Positions 19,282-27,908 of a stretch of 64,000 nucleotides of DNA are shown here, piece after piece. The stretch comes from Massilia sp. BSC265. GTDB lineage: Bacteria > Pseudomonadota > Gammaproteobacteria > Burkholderiales > Burkholderiaceae_D. The notes under the pieces were generated by a model that ran no database searches, was not told where the DNA came from, and saw nothing but the letters and a program-made list of their open reading frames with translations. Location: NCBI RefSeq assembly GCF_000740675.1, contig NZ_JPXI01000033.1, positions 434,001-498,000 of the forward strand. The letters run 5' to 3'. Within the stretch, counting starts at the first letter, position 1. Each line of letters starts with the position of its first letter. The position numbers were made by a program, and so were the translations under genes.

Positions 19282-19347
19282 ATGAGTATGCAGTCCTAGC
19301 CAACGTCAGAACAACGCAACGTCACCCAGCCGACCCTGCACTCCCCC
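19282..19347 (+). other. In-frame 5' segment of the Crp/Fnr gene with amber codon
   Basis: Upstream of the annotated start, the same frame reads ATG AGT ATG CAG TCC TAG, then PTSEQRNVTQPTLHSP directly into the Crp/Fnr protein. CTGGAG lies just before the first ATG and 6 nt before the second (19288), a good ribosome-site position. TAG at 19297-19299 could be a single C-to-T change from CAG (Gln). The segment looks like the original N-terminal coding region, now interrupted. Confidence 0.5.
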
Positions 19348-20142
19348 ATGGAAGCTGGCCGCCAGCGCCAGGGACGCCTCTGGTCCAACCTCAAGGAAGT
19401 CTGCGACCTGCTCCGCATCCCGGCCAGCGTCTCGGTGACTTCCGAAGAATTGCTGTTCCAGCATGTCCAGTTCAAGACCGGCCAGCGTGTCCACACCATC
19501 GGCCAGGCCTTCGACACCCTGTACATCGTCAACTCGGGCTTCCTCAAGACCGTGCTCATCGACGAGTTCGGCAACGAGCAGGTGCTGAGCTTCCCGATGA
19601 AGGGTGACATGCTGGGCGTGGACGGCATCCACACCCGCCATTACGCCTCGGAAGCGGTGGCCCTGTCCGACTGCGACCTGATCCTGCTTCCGTTCAAGAA
19701 GCTGACCGCCCTCGGCCGCGTCCACGCGGAGCTCGAAAACATGATGTACGGGGTCATGAGCCGCGAACTGGTGCGCGAGCAGACCATGATCGGCATGCTC
19801 GGCGCCCTGTCCGCCGAAGCCCGCGTGGCCCGCTTCCTGGTCTCGCTGGCCGACCGCTTTGCCGCAATGGGCTACTCGAGCAAGCTGTTCAACCTGCGCA
19901 TGACGCGCCACGAGATCGGCAGCTACCTCGGCCTGACGCTGGAAACGGTCAGCCGCACCCTGTCGGCCTTCAACGAGATCGGCCTGATCACCGTCGACCA
20001 GCGCACCATCGGCATCAAGGACGCCGAAGCGCTCAAGACCCTGCGCCGCCTGCCGCCGTCGCGCTCGCGCACCAAGGGTGGTGCCAAGCAGAAGGCCGAG
20101 AGCGAACAGCCGGGTGACGACCAGGTCCTGGCAACCGCCTGA
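19348..20142 (+). CDS. Crp/Fnr-family transcriptional regulator
   Basis: A 264-residue regulator with an N-terminal cyclic-nucleotide-binding-type beta roll (about 30-140: GQRVHTIGQAFDTLYIVNSG) and a C-terminal winged helix (MTRHEIGSYLGLTLETVSRT at about 195-214). The recognition helix has E-T-V-S-R, as in FNR (ETISR), so a TTGAT-type site is expected. The FNR cysteine cluster is absent, which argues against direct oxygen sensing through Fe-S. ATG 19348 is the first start after an in-frame TAG, but it has no visible ribosome site; a better one lies upstream of the amber codon. Expression may therefore be reduced or need readthrough. A basic, Lys/Arg-rich tail follows the HTH. Confidence 0.88.
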   Translation: MEAGRQRQGRLWSNLKEVCDLLRIPASVSVTSEELLFQHVQFKTGQRVHTIGQAFDTLYIVNSGFLKTVLIDEFGNEQVLSFPMKGDMLGVDGIHTRHYASEAVALSDCDLILLPFKKLTALGRVHAELENMMYGVMSRELVREQTMIGMLGALSAEARVARFLVSLADRFAAMGYSSKLFNLRMTRHEIGSYLGLTLETVSRTLSAFNEIGLITVDQRTIGIKDAEALKTLRRLPPSRSRTKGGAKQKAESEQPGDDQVLATA

Positions 20143-20181
20143 ACGGTGTGCCTGAAAAACAACAAGGCCGCCCCTTGTTAT

Positions 20182-20291
20182 GTAGGGTGGGCGGCTCTGC
20201 CGCCCACGCGGTGATAGTGGACGGATGACATAACGAACGGGCAGATCTCGCTGGGCTTGAACGCATGGGCGGCGAAGCCGCCCACCCTACG
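20182..20291. repeat. Paired palindromic intergenic repeat, copy 1
   Basis: Two palindromes face each other. GTGGGCGGC (20187-20195) pairs with GCCGCCCAC (20199-20207), and TGGGCGGC (20266-20273) pairs with GCCGCCCA (20277-20284). The ends are GTAGGGTGG on the left and CCACCCTACG on the right. The left unit continues as GCGGTGATAG, shared with the copy at 36824. The layout, two inverted units around a short unique spacer, is that of a REP/BIME-like element. A further small hairpin (AACAAGG/CCTTGTT, 20161-20179) lies between it and the Crp/Fnr stop. Confidence 0.75.
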
Positions 20292-20310
20292 GTATAAAAG
20301 TGCTCTACCG

Positions 20311-21405
20311 TTACTGATCCCGCGACAACACTCCATTGTTCACCCGCACCCGATCCCCCTGGCGGAAACCCGGATCGTTCTCGAACTGCAGGATCTGCGT
20401 CGCGCCGCTGGTCGAATAGCGCACGACCACCTCATAACGCTGGCTGCGGTTCATGTTGCGCTGGACGTTGCGGCCTGCCATGCCACCCGCCACGGCGCCC
20501 GCCACCGTGGCCGCGGTACGGCCGCTGCCGCTGCCGACCTGGCTGCCGAGCAGGCCACCGATGACGGCCCCGCCTGCCGTGCCCAGGTAATTGCCATTAC
20601 CCGACACTTCGATCACGTTCACCGCCTCTACCACCGCGCAGTTGGTGCAGTAGCGCGCCTGGCGCGGCTCGCTGATGCGCGCGTTTGCCAGTCCACCCGC
20701 CTGCAGCGGACGGCCCAGCACCGAGGTGGTGTAGCGGCCGTTGGCGCGGATGGTCGCAGTGACGCGGCTGTCCGGGGCAATCCGGTCGGCGTTGCGAATC
20801 GTGTACACGGCGTCGTACTCGCCCGGCCGCACTTCCGGCAGGAAGAACACGCCGCGCGCTCCGGCAATCGCTACTTCGACACGGCCACCCGGCGTGCCGA
20901 ACACGGTGAAGCGCAGTTCATTGCCCGGGCTGAGGTCCGGGCTGCCCTGCACGTCGAAGCGCTCGATCGCCGGCGCCGCAGCCAACTGGCCGCGCCGTTC
21001 CCGCGGTGCGTTCGGCTGCAGCAGAGATTCGCTCAGCAAGCTCGTGGCAACCTGGTTGCCCAGGCGCAGGTTGGCGGTCACCCCGCTTTCCGGGCGGATC
21101 CGGTCGTGGGTGCCGATGGTATAGCTGCCGGTGTACTGGCCGGGCTCGACTTCGGTCAGGTTCAGGTTGCGGGTGGCGCCGTCGATGCGCAGCGTCGCAA
21201 TGCCCCCCGGGCTGCCGTACAGGTCGAAATGCAGCCCGACGCCGGGCGTCAGGCGGCGCACTTCTTCCACATTGAACCCGTTGATGACCGGCCCGTAGGC
21301 GCGGTTCTGGACTTGCTGGGCCTGGACGGTGGCACTCCCCGTCAGGACCGGTCCGAGCGCAATCAGCGCGGCGAACCCGGCTTGCAAGAGCTTGCGGAAA
21401 ACCAT
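20311..21405 (-). CDS. Exported glycine-zipper envelope protein
   Basis: This 364-residue protein has a signal peptide to about residue 29 (cleavage after VQA). It has two related beta-rich repeats, at about 37-113 and 145-225, each containing PG..L.F..FG.PGG-type and (P/R)GEY...Y.I...DRI.P.S.VTA segments. The C-terminal part carries a glycine zipper (GGAVIGGLLGSQVGSG and AGAVAGGMAGRNVQR) and a terminal strand region YEVVVRYSTSGATQILQFEN, as in SlyB/17-kDa surface antigens. Two cysteines sit in ARYCTNCAVVE before the zipper. It is most likely a periplasmic or outer-membrane-associated protein; its function is unknown. It stands alone, reading toward the repeat. Confidence 0.8.
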   Translation of the reverse strand: MVFRKLLQAGFAALIALGPVLTGSATVQAQQVQNRAYGPVINGFNVEEVRRLTPGVGLHFDLYGSPGGIATLRIDGATRNLNLTEVEPGQYTGSYTIGTHDRIRPESGVTANLRLGNQVATSLLSESLLQPNAPRERRGQLAAAPAIERFDVQGSPDLSPGNELRFTVFGTPGGRVEVAIAGARGVFFLPEVRPGEYDAVYTIRNADRIAPDSRVTATIRANGRYTTSVLGRPLQAGGLANARISEPRQARYCTNCAVVEAVNVIEVSGNGNYLGTAGGAVIGGLLGSQVGSGSGRTAATVAGAVAGGMAGRNVQRNMNRSQRYEVVVRYSTSGATQILQFENDPGFRQGDRVRVNNGVLSRDQ

Positions 21406-21491
21406 GGCTTCTCCTCCCTTGTCGATGGCGGTACAGGATCACCTCAATGTCGAGAAGAATTTTCGCGCCAGCACGACAATGGGTCGGTACG

Positions 21492-22178
21492 CTATCGTAC
21501 GCAGTGGACGGTGTCGCCGGATGTGACGTAGATGCTGTCGCCCGGCTCCGGACGGATCGCATGCCCGCCGGTGAAGGCGCCAAAGGAAGGCAGGATCATG
21601 CGGTCTTCCCCGACCACGAAGCACGGCAGGCGCAGCGCATCGAAGCGGGTCGCCAACACATAGACCGGGTGAATATGGCCGGCCAGGGCATACCCCGGAT
21701 TTCCCCCCGCCATATCGAGGTCGGGATGGTGGCAGAAGGCGAAGGGGCCGAGCGCATGCGGTTCGTCCACCAGGTCGATGCCGAGCGCCTCGGCCGGGTC
21801 GCCCGCATGGCGGTCGTGGTTGCCGCGCACCAGCGTGAGCTGCAGGTCGCGACGGCGTTCGCGCCAGGCCAGCATGGCTTGCTGGGTCGCGCTCGCATGG
21901 GCCGCGCGCGCATGCAGGAAGTCGCCGAGAAAGACCACATGGCGCGCCCCGTGCGCATCGACGAGGGCGTCGAGCCCGAGCAGGTTTTCCGTGGTGGTCC
22001 CGCGCGGCACCGGCACGCCGAGCGCGCGGAAAGCCGCCGCCTTGCCGAAGTGGATGTCGGCGATGACCAGCATGCTTTCATGCGGCCAGTACAGCGCCTT
22101 CTCCGGCAGCAGCAGGACCGTTTCGCCGGCGACCCGGACCGCGACGCTGCTGGCGCTCTTGCTTGATGCGCCGGTCAT
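21492..22178 (-). CDS. pdeM: Ligase-associated DNA damage response endonuclease PdeM
   Basis: A 228-residue calcineurin-like metallophosphoesterase with the full motif set: [32 protein letters not shown] and AGHIHPV. PdeM proteins accompany the LigB-type ligase, exonuclease and DEXH helicase in a bacterial DNA repair module and are thought to process damaged DNA ends. Its ATG overlaps the helicase stop by 4 nt (ATGA), so the two are cotranslated. The ligase and exonuclease are not contiguous here but lie beyond a 1.6-kb plus-strand insertion. Confidence 0.93.
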   Translation of the reverse strand: MTGASSKSASSVAVRVAGETVLLLPEKALYWPHESMLVIADIHFGKAAAFRALGVPVPRGTTTENLLGLDALVDAHGARHVVFLGDFLHARAAHASATQQAMLAWRERRRDLQLTLVRGNHDRHAGDPAEALGIDLVDEPHALGPFAFCHHPDLDMAGGNPGYALAGHIHPVYVLATRFDALRLPCFVVGEDRMILPSFGAFTGGHAIRPEPGDSIYVTSGDTVHCVR

Positions 22179-24634
22179 GCCGCGGCCGCCTTCTCGAGTT
22201 CGCGCACCATGCGGGCGACGCGGTCGGACAGCTTCTCGGTGCTGACCTTCTCGCGGAAGCGTTCGACCATCAGCGCGAAGCCGAAGGGCGTGGCGCGCCT
22301 GACTTCGCGGAAGGCCACGCGGCGCCCGTGCAGCTCAACGAGGGTCTCGCGCAGGCGCGTCAGCTCCAGCTCCTGCTCCAGCACTTCGCGTTGCGCCTGG
22401 GTCAGCAGCAGGTTGCCCGAGTCATGCTTGCGGAAGACTTCGAAGAACAGCGAGGACGAGGCCTGCAGCTGGCGGTTCGACTTCGGCTGGCCCGGATAGC
22501 CCTGGAATACCAGGCCTGCGATGCGCGCCACCTCGCGGAAGCGCTGCTGCGACAGCTGGGTGGCGTTCAGGCTGCCCAGCACGTCTTCCAGCAGGCAGTT
22601 GGTGCTGAACAGGTCCACATCAAGGCCCATCCCGGCCGCAAACATGCGGGACCAGTCCACCGGCTCCGGTGTGAGCAGTTCGAAACCGTAGTCGTTGATC
22701 GCAATCGAGAAGGTCGAGGGCTGCATGCGTCCGATCCGGTAGGCGAACAGCGAGGCCAGCCCCATGTGCACCGAACGCCCCGCAAACGGATAGACGAACA
22801 AGTGCCAGCCTTCGCGGCTCTTCATGCTTTCGATGACGAGGGTCTCGCTGGTTGGCAGCGCCGACCAGCGGCACTGGATGTCGACCAGCGGACGGATCGC
22901 CTCCATCTCGGGACTGTCGTAGATGCCCTGCGAGGCCAGCCGCAGCTCTTCCAGCGCCGCATGCGCCAGCTCCGAGGACATCGGCATCTTGGCGCCCTGC
23001 CAGCGCGCGATGGCGCCGCGGTTGGTGGTGGCGCGCTTCACGAACGCCGTCATCTCGTGCACGCGCACGAATTCCAGGATGCGCCCGCCGAACAGGAAGT
23101 GGTCGCCGGGCTTCAGGCGCGAGATGAAGGATTCCTCGACGCTGCCGATGCGGCCCCCGCTCATGTACTTCACCGAGATGGTCGAGTCGGACACGATGGT
23201 GCCGATGCCCATGCGGTGACGGCGTCCGATCGCCACATCCGGCACGCGGTAGACGCCCTCCTCGTCCGGCAGCACGCGTTTGTATTCCGGATAGACGGTC
23301 AGGCTCTGGCCGCCGCGCGCCACGAAATCGAGCGCCCACTGCCACTCTTCCTCGTCCAGGTTCCGATACGACCAGGCGCGCTTCACCTCCTCGTACAGCT
23401 CGCCCGAGCGGAAGCCCCCGCCCAGCGCCACCGTGACCAGGTGCTGCACCAGCACGTCGAAGGGTTTGTTGGGCACGTAGCGGCCTTCGATACGGCGCGC
23501 CGCCACTGCCTTCTTGGCGCCGGCCGCTTCCAGCAGCTCGAGGCTGTTGGTCGGCACCAGGGTCACGCGCGACACCCGCCCCGGCGCGTGGCCGCTGCGC
23601 CCGGCCCGCTGCAGCAGGCGCGCGATGCCCTTGGCGCTGCCCACCTGCAGCACGCGCTCGACCGGCAGGAAGTCCACGCCCAGGTCCAGGCTGGCGGTGC
23701 AGATCACGGCCTTCAGCCCGCCCTTCTTGAGACCCATCTCGACCCATTCGCGTACTTCGCGGTCGAGCGAGCCGTGGTGCAGCGCGACCAGGCCGGCCCA
23801 GTCGGGGCGCTCGTCGATGATGTTCTGGTACCAGATCTCGGACTGGGCGCGGGTATTGGTGAAGACCAGCGTCGCCTCATGCTGTTCGATCTCGCGGATC
23901 ACGGGACCGAGCATTTGCAGGCCCATGTGGCCGCCCCAGGGGAAGCGCGCCACGTTCTCGGGGATCAAACAGTCGACGACGATCTGCTTGCGCAAGTCGC
24001 CCTCCACCAGCACCCCGTCGTCGCCACCGAGCAGCACCTGGCGCGCAAGGTCCAGGTTGCCCATGGTCGCGGACACACCCCAGACCACGAGCCCGGGGCG
24101 CCAGTGCCGCAGCCGCGCCAGCGCCAGCTGCACCTGCACGCCGCGCTTGCTGCCCATCAGCTCGTGCCACTCGTCGATGACGATCATGTCGAGGTGCTTG
24201 AACTGCTCGGCGGCTTGGGCGTGGCTGAGCATGAGCGACAGGCTCTCGGGCGTGGTTACCAGCGTGGCCGGCATCTTGCGCGACTGGCGCGCGCGCTCGG
24301 CCGAGCCGGTGTCGCCGGTGCGTGCGCCGATGGTCCAGTCGGGCGCCAGCTCGGCTGCCGAACTTTCCAGCGCGCGCTGGGTGTCGGCGGCGAGCGCACG
24401 CATCGGCGTGATCCACAAGACCCGCAGTCCGGCCGCTTTCCTGCCCTTGACGAGCGCGCCGCGCTGCAGGGCGGCAAACCAGACTGCAAAGGTCTTGCCG
24501 GCACCGGTATTGGCGTGCAACAGGCCGGACTGGCCGGCCAACGCCGCCTTCCAGACCTGGCGCTGGAAGGGGAAGGCCGTCCAGCCGCGCGCGGCGAACC
24601 ATGCCTTGACGGTGGCTGGCGTGGGCCCGCTCAT
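22175..24634 (-). CDS. Ligase-associated DEXH-box DNA helicase
   Basis: An 819-residue Lhr-type superfamily 2 helicase. The N-terminal half has the Q-motif region [12 protein letters not shown], Walker A NTGAGKT, the DEWH box in [14 protein letters not shown] and SATMGNLD. The second RecA domain has the [15 protein letters not shown] and [11 protein letters not shown] motifs. It is followed by a winged helix and a C-terminal domain typical of Lhr. This subfamily is the helicase component of the ligase-associated repair set. The ATG at 24634 gives [18 protein letters not shown], a normal start. It is upstream of and overlaps pdeM. Confidence 0.94.
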   Translation of the reverse strand: MSGPTPATVKAWFAARGWTAFPFQRQVWKAALAGQSGLLHANTGAGKTFAVWFAALQRGALVKGRKAAGLRVLWITPMRALAADTQRALESSAAELAPDWTIGARTGDTGSAERARQSRKMPATLVTTPESLSLMLSHAQAAEQFKHLDMIVIDEWHELMGSKRGVQVQLALARLRHWRPGLVVWGVSATMGNLDLARQVLLGGDDGVLVEGDLRKQIVVDCLIPENVARFPWGGHMGLQMLGPVIREIEQHEATLVFTNTRAQSEIWYQNIIDERPDWAGLVALHHGSLDREVREWVEMGLKKGGLKAVICTASLDLGVDFLPVERVLQVGSAKGIARLLQRAGRSGHAPGRVSRVTLVPTNSLELLEAAGAKKAVAARRIEGRYVPNKPFDVLVQHLVTVALGGGFRSGELYEEVKRAWSYRNLDEEEWQWALDFVARGGQSLTVYPEYKRVLPDEEGVYRVPDVAIGRRHRMGIGTIVSDSTISVKYMSGGRIGSVEESFISRLKPGDHFLFGGRILEFVRVHEMTAFVKRATTNRGAIARWQGAKMPMSSELAHAALEELRLASQGIYDSPEMEAIRPLVDIQCRWSALPTSETLVIESMKSREGWHLFVYPFAGRSVHMGLASLFAYRIGRMQPSTFSIAINDYGFELLTPEPVDWSRMFAAGMGLDVDLFSTNCLLEDVLGSLNATQLSQQRFREVARIAGLVFQGYPGQPKSNRQLQASSSLFFEVFRKHDSGNLLLTQAQREVLEQELELTRLRETLVELHGRRVAFREVRRATPFGFALMVERFREKVSTEKLSDRVARMVRELEKAAAA

Positions 24635-24944
24635 GCACCCCTAGGCGGTCGGACATGCACGCCGGCCGTACGCTCTTGATCGAATCTCGTGTCCATGCTT
24701 GCTTGCATTTGCAGTTCCAGGTGCGGCCGGGTATGCCGGAGACGCCGGCCTCGGGCCGAGTCTAGCAGAGGAGCATCGCGGGCGGCGCAGGCCATCCGTC
24801 CAGCGAACACGGGCCGGATGGCCCATGCGTCATGAGCTAGTATCTAGCGCGAAATAGTACTGAGGCAAACGCCGAACTTTTCCGCGATGCGCGGCGAAAT
24901 GGGTGTATGGTGAGCCTTTGGAAAGCGTGGCGGACAGGACATAC
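24635..24944. other. Divergent intergenic region helicase / small gene
   Basis: About 310 nt between divergent starts. GGCCATCCG (24790-24798) and CGGATGGCC (24815-24823) form a 9-bp inverted repeat. Promoters for both directions are expected here, but none is convincing by eye. No gene is supported. Confidence 0.5.
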
Positions 24945-25181
24945 ATGAGCGAACGGCAGAGGCGAACCGATATCGAGACGGCGAATGTGGTGACGCGCGG
25001 GGTCAACATCCTGATGGTGCGCGATCGCTCGGTCGCAAGGCACTATATGGAGTACATGCATGTTCCTGCAGATGTCATCGCGCGCGTACTCGACCACCCC
25101 GGACTGCGCCGTACGCCCAGCGCCGAACAGGCGATCTCGGAAGCGATCGTCCCCTTCCCTCCCGGCCCTGCCGACGATTAG
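24945..25181 (+). CDS. Small hypothetical protein, 78 aa
   Basis: The frame from ATG 24945 encodes a 78-residue soluble protein: a basic start (MSERQRRTDIET), a middle with VNILMVRDRSVARHYMEYMHVPADVIARVL, given here in two pieces VNILMVRDRSVARHYMEYMH and VPADVIARVL, and a Pro-rich end. Codon use is normal for the window, with G/C in most third positions. It lies 34 nt upstream of the GGDEF gene on the same strand and is probably cotranscribed. I think similar short proteins exist in Oxalobacteraceae, but I cannot name a function. A longer start at 24903 is possible. Confidence 0.6.
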   Translation: MSERQRRTDIETANVVTRGVNILMVRDRSVARHYMEYMHVPADVIARVLDHPGLRRTPSAEQAISEAIVPFPPGPADD

Positions 25182-25215
25182 GCCGGTGCCGGGCAAGCGA
25201 AGCATGGAGACAACG

Positions 25216-26283
25216 ATGATGAGCAAAGATCAAGCAGGAGCCCTGCCCCTGGCCGCTTCCCAGCTGAGCGTTCTCCTGGCCTTGTCCCGCGAACTGTTCC
25301 AGACCGATGACATCGCCAGTACGCTAGCCCTGGCCGGCCGCACCATCGCCGAGATGCTGCAACCGGAAGCGGCCCTGCTCATCCTGCGCAACGGACGCTG
25401 GGTCCTGACGGGTTTCGACCACCTCGGCAGGGCCCATGACACAGACACGGCGCATTCTCTCTACCCTGCGGGGATGGCGCAGCTGTCCTCCCTGGAAAGC
25501 CCTGACCCGGACTCCTTCGTCGAGGATGTTCCGCCGGATGCACGCATGCTCTCGCTTGCCGTCCCCGTGCATGCCGCACTGGCCTCGCTCACCTTCGCCT
25601 GGGACCGTGCACTGCCCGAGGAAGCCGGGGATGGCTGCCGGCGCATCGACCAGACCATCCTCGAGCTGACGGCGGCGGCACTGGGCAAGATCGAAACGCG
25701 CACCATCCTCGAACAACAGATCACGCAGCATCGCGAGAACATGGCCAATACGGCCGCGGCCCATGCCGTCGAACTGGCGCTGCGCGACGAGGCGGCCACC
25801 AGGATGCGCATGCTGTCGCTTACCGATGTGCTGACCGGCCTGTACAACCGGCGCGGCTTCTTCGTGCAGGCGGAACGCGTCTTCAAGGTGGCGCAGCGCA
25901 AGCGTGCACGCAGCGCCGTGATCTTCGCCGACATCGACGGCCTGAAACGCGTCAACGATGAACTCGGCCATGACGCCGGCGACGGCCTGATCCGCGATGC
26001 GGCACAGGTGTTTCGCCAGTCCTTCCGCCAGGCCGACGTGGTCTCGCGCCTCGGCGGGGACGAGTTTGTCGCCTATACCCTGGACGATGAACGCCCGCGC
26101 GCGATCCTCGACCGTATCGAGGCCAACCTGCGTGCCTTCAACCTGATGCAGGAGAGGCCCTACACCGTATCGGTCAGCGCTGGCGTCGTATCCTGCAATC
26201 CGCTCAGCGGGCAGTCGCTGGTGGATTATGTGCTGCTGGCCGACGAGCAGATGTATAACCGCAAGCGCAGCCGCCTGCACTAG
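25216..26283 (+). CDS. Diguanylate cyclase (GGDEF) with N-terminal sensory domain
   Basis: GGDEF enzymes make cyclic di-GMP from two GTP. The start at ATG 25216 is chosen because GGAGA lies 5 nt before it, giving 355 residues. Residues 1-170 form an apparent GAF-like sensory domain, then a helical linker, then the GGDEF domain starting LTDVLTGLYNRRGFF. The active site is intact (RLGGDEF). An RxxD inhibitory site (RQAD) sits five residues before GGDEF, so product inhibition is expected. There are no membrane segments, so it is cytoplasmic. Its TAG stop overlaps the ligase stop from the other strand at 26280-26283. With the preceding small gene it splits the repair module. Confidence 0.93.
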   Translation: MMSKDQAGALPLAASQLSVLLALSRELFQTDDIASTLALAGRTIAEMLQPEAALLILRNGRWVLTGFDHLGRAHDTDTAHSLYPAGMAQLSSLESPDPDSFVEDVPPDARMLSLAVPVHAALASLTFAWDRALPEEAGDGCRRIDQTILELTAAALGKIETRTILEQQITQHRENMANTAAAHAVELALRDEAATRMRMLSLTDVLTGLYNRRGFFVQAERVFKVAQRKRARSAVIFADIDGLKRVNDELGHDAGDGLIRDAAQVFRQSFRQADVVSRLGGDEFVAYTLDDERPRAILDRIEANLRAFNLMQERPYTVSVSAGVVSCNPLSGQSLVDYVLLADEQMYNRKRSRLH

Positions 26284-27908
26284 GCGGCTGCCAGCAACCC
26301 CTTCAGGGTATCGAGGGTATCGGCTTCCTCGACCGGCTTGTCGAAGCGCCGCCGCAGGATGCGCGGGAAGCGCACCGCGATGCCGGCCTTGTGGCGCGTC
26401 GACAGGGCGATGCCCTCGAAGCCGATCTCGAACACCATGGTCGGCTTCACCGAACGCACCGGCCCGAATTTCTCGATGGTGGTCTTGCGCACGGCATTGT
26501 CCACCTGCTGGATCTCGGCATCGGTCAGGCCCGAATAAGCCTTGGCGAAGGGGACCAGCTTGCGCTCCTCGCCCTCCCCGTCCCACACGGCGAAGGTGTA
26601 ATCGGTGTAGAGCGAGGCGCGGCGACCGCTGCCGGCCTGGGCGTAGATCAGCACCGCGTCCACCGTATACGGATCGATCTTCCACTTCCACCAGGTGCCG
26701 ACATCCTTGGTACGGCCCACGCCGTACTGCGCGCTGCGCGCCTTGAGCATCATGCCCTCGACGCCGCGCTGGCGCGACTCGGCGCGCAGCGCCGCCAGCG
26801 CGTCCCAGCTGCCGGCCTGCACGACGGGCGAGAGGCGCAGCTGCGGCACGTCGATGGCCGCCACCTCGGTCTCCATCAGCGCGCGCCGCTCGTGCTGGGG
26901 CAGCGCGCGCAAGTCGACGCCGCCGAATTCGAGCAGGTCGTAGCAGCACAGCACCGCCGGCAGTTCGTTCAGCAATTTCGCGCTCAGGGTCTTGCGGCCG
27001 ATGCGCTTCTGCAGGTCGGCAAACGGCGCCGGCGCATCGCAACCCGGCTGCCAGATCAGGACCTCGCCATCCAGCACCGTCCCTTCCGGAATCCGCACAT
27101 TGGCCAACTCGGGAAAGCGCTCGGTGATCAGGTCTTCGCCGCGCGACCACAGGAAGTTCTGGCCGCCGCGCCGGACCAGTTGGGCGCGGATGCCGTCGTA
27201 TTTCCACTCCACCTGCCAGTCGTCGACCTCGCCCAGGGCGCTCGGCTCGCCCTGCAGCTGGTGCGCCAGGAAAAAAGGATAGGGCTGGCCGCCGCGCAGC
27301 TTGTGTTCCTCATCCGACTGCGCGGCGATCAGCTGCAGGAAGCTGGCGGCGGTCGGTCTAACGGAGTTGTCGGTCCAGCCCATCAAACGTTGGGCGATCA
27401 GCTTGCTGTCGACGGCGGCGATCGCCGCCAGCGCGCGGGTGACCAGCAGGCGCGACACGCCCACGCGGAACCCACCGCCGATCAGCTTCACAAACAGGAA
27501 GCGCTCGCGCCAGTCGAGTTCATCCCAGGCCGCGAACAGGGCTTCCCGGATCGTGCCCGGGTCGGCGCCGCGCAGGGGGCCGATCCTCTGCTCCATCCAC
27601 TCGGCCAGCCCGACGTCGCTACGGCGGGTGGGCGGCGGCAGGATGTGGGCGATGGTTTCGGCCATGTCGCCCACCGCGTGGTAGGACTCGTCGAACAGCC
27701 AGTCGTCCAGGCTGGAATATTCGATGGCGTACTGGCGCAGCAGTTTCGTCGGTACCGCCTGGCGCGGCTTGCCGCCGGCGAGGAAGTACACCGCCCAGGC
27801 AGCGTTTTCGGGGGCGGCGTGCGAGAAATAGGATTGCAGGGCGTCGAGCTTGCGGGTGGTCGAGGTGGTTTCGTCGAGTTCGGCGTACAGGCGGGCGAAT
27901 TCACGCAT
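26280..27908 (-). CDS. ATP-dependent DNA ligase (LigB/ligase-associated type)
   Basis: A 542-residue cis-acting ATP-dependent ligase. The N-terminal ligase-A domain is followed by the adenylation domain with the lysine nucleophile in EWKYDGIRAQ, then FPELANVRIPEGTVLDGEVL, YDLLEFGG, GVEGMMLKA and WWKWKIDP motifs. The C-terminal OB fold ends in RFPRILRRRFDKP. The start at ATG 27908 (MREFARLYAEL) has GGAAGGAGCGG upstream; in-frame sequence further upstream overlaps the exonuclease. It overlaps the exonuclease 3' end by 8 nt. It seals nicks in the ligase-associated repair pathway; it is not the essential NAD-dependent LigA. Confidence 0.95.
   Translation of the reverse strand: MREFARLYAELDETTSTTRKLDALQSYFSHAAPENAAWAVYFLAGGKPRQAVPTKLLRQYAIEYSSLDDWLFDESYHAVGDMAETIAHILPPPTRRSDVGLAEWMEQRIGPLRGADPGTIREALFAAWDELDWRERFLFVKLIGGGFRVGVSRLLVTRALAAIAAVDSKLIAQRLMGWTDNSVRPTAASFLQLIAAQSDEEHKLRGGQPYPFFLAHQLQGEPSALGEVDDWQVEWKYDGIRAQLVRRGGQNFLWSRGEDLITERFPELANVRIPEGTVLDGEVLIWQPGCDAPAPFADLQKRIGRKTLSAKLLNELPAVLCCYDLLEFGGVDLRALPQHERRALMETEVAAIDVPQLRLSPVVQAGSWDALAALRAESRQRGVEGMMLKARSAQYGVGRTKDVGTWWKWKIDPYTVDAVLIYAQAGSGRRASLYTDYTFAVWDGEGEERKLVPFAKAYSGLTDAEIQQVDNAVRKTTIEKFGPVRSVKPTMVFEIGFEGIALSTRHKAGIAVRFPRILRRRFDKPVEEADTLDTLKGLLAAA

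Noticed and set aside
18926..19303. Frames on both strands between the response regulator and Crp/Fnr genes
   Set aside because: Pro/Arg-rich, no ribosome sites, and they overlap the hairpin and the 5' end of the regulator gene.
20161..20179. AACAAGG/CCTTGTT hairpin as terminator of the Crp/Fnr gene
   Set aside because: No T run follows and the stem is short; kept only as a note with the repeat.
22163..24679. 838-codon open frame antisense to the DEXH helicase
   Set aside because: Helicase motifs are complete on the minus strand; the antisense product is His/Ala/Arg-rich with no family resemblance.
24837..25226. 129-codon minus-strand frame opposite the 78-aa gene
   Set aside because: The plus-strand frame has better codon pattern and sits in line with the GGDEF gene; the minus-strand one lacks a ribosome site.
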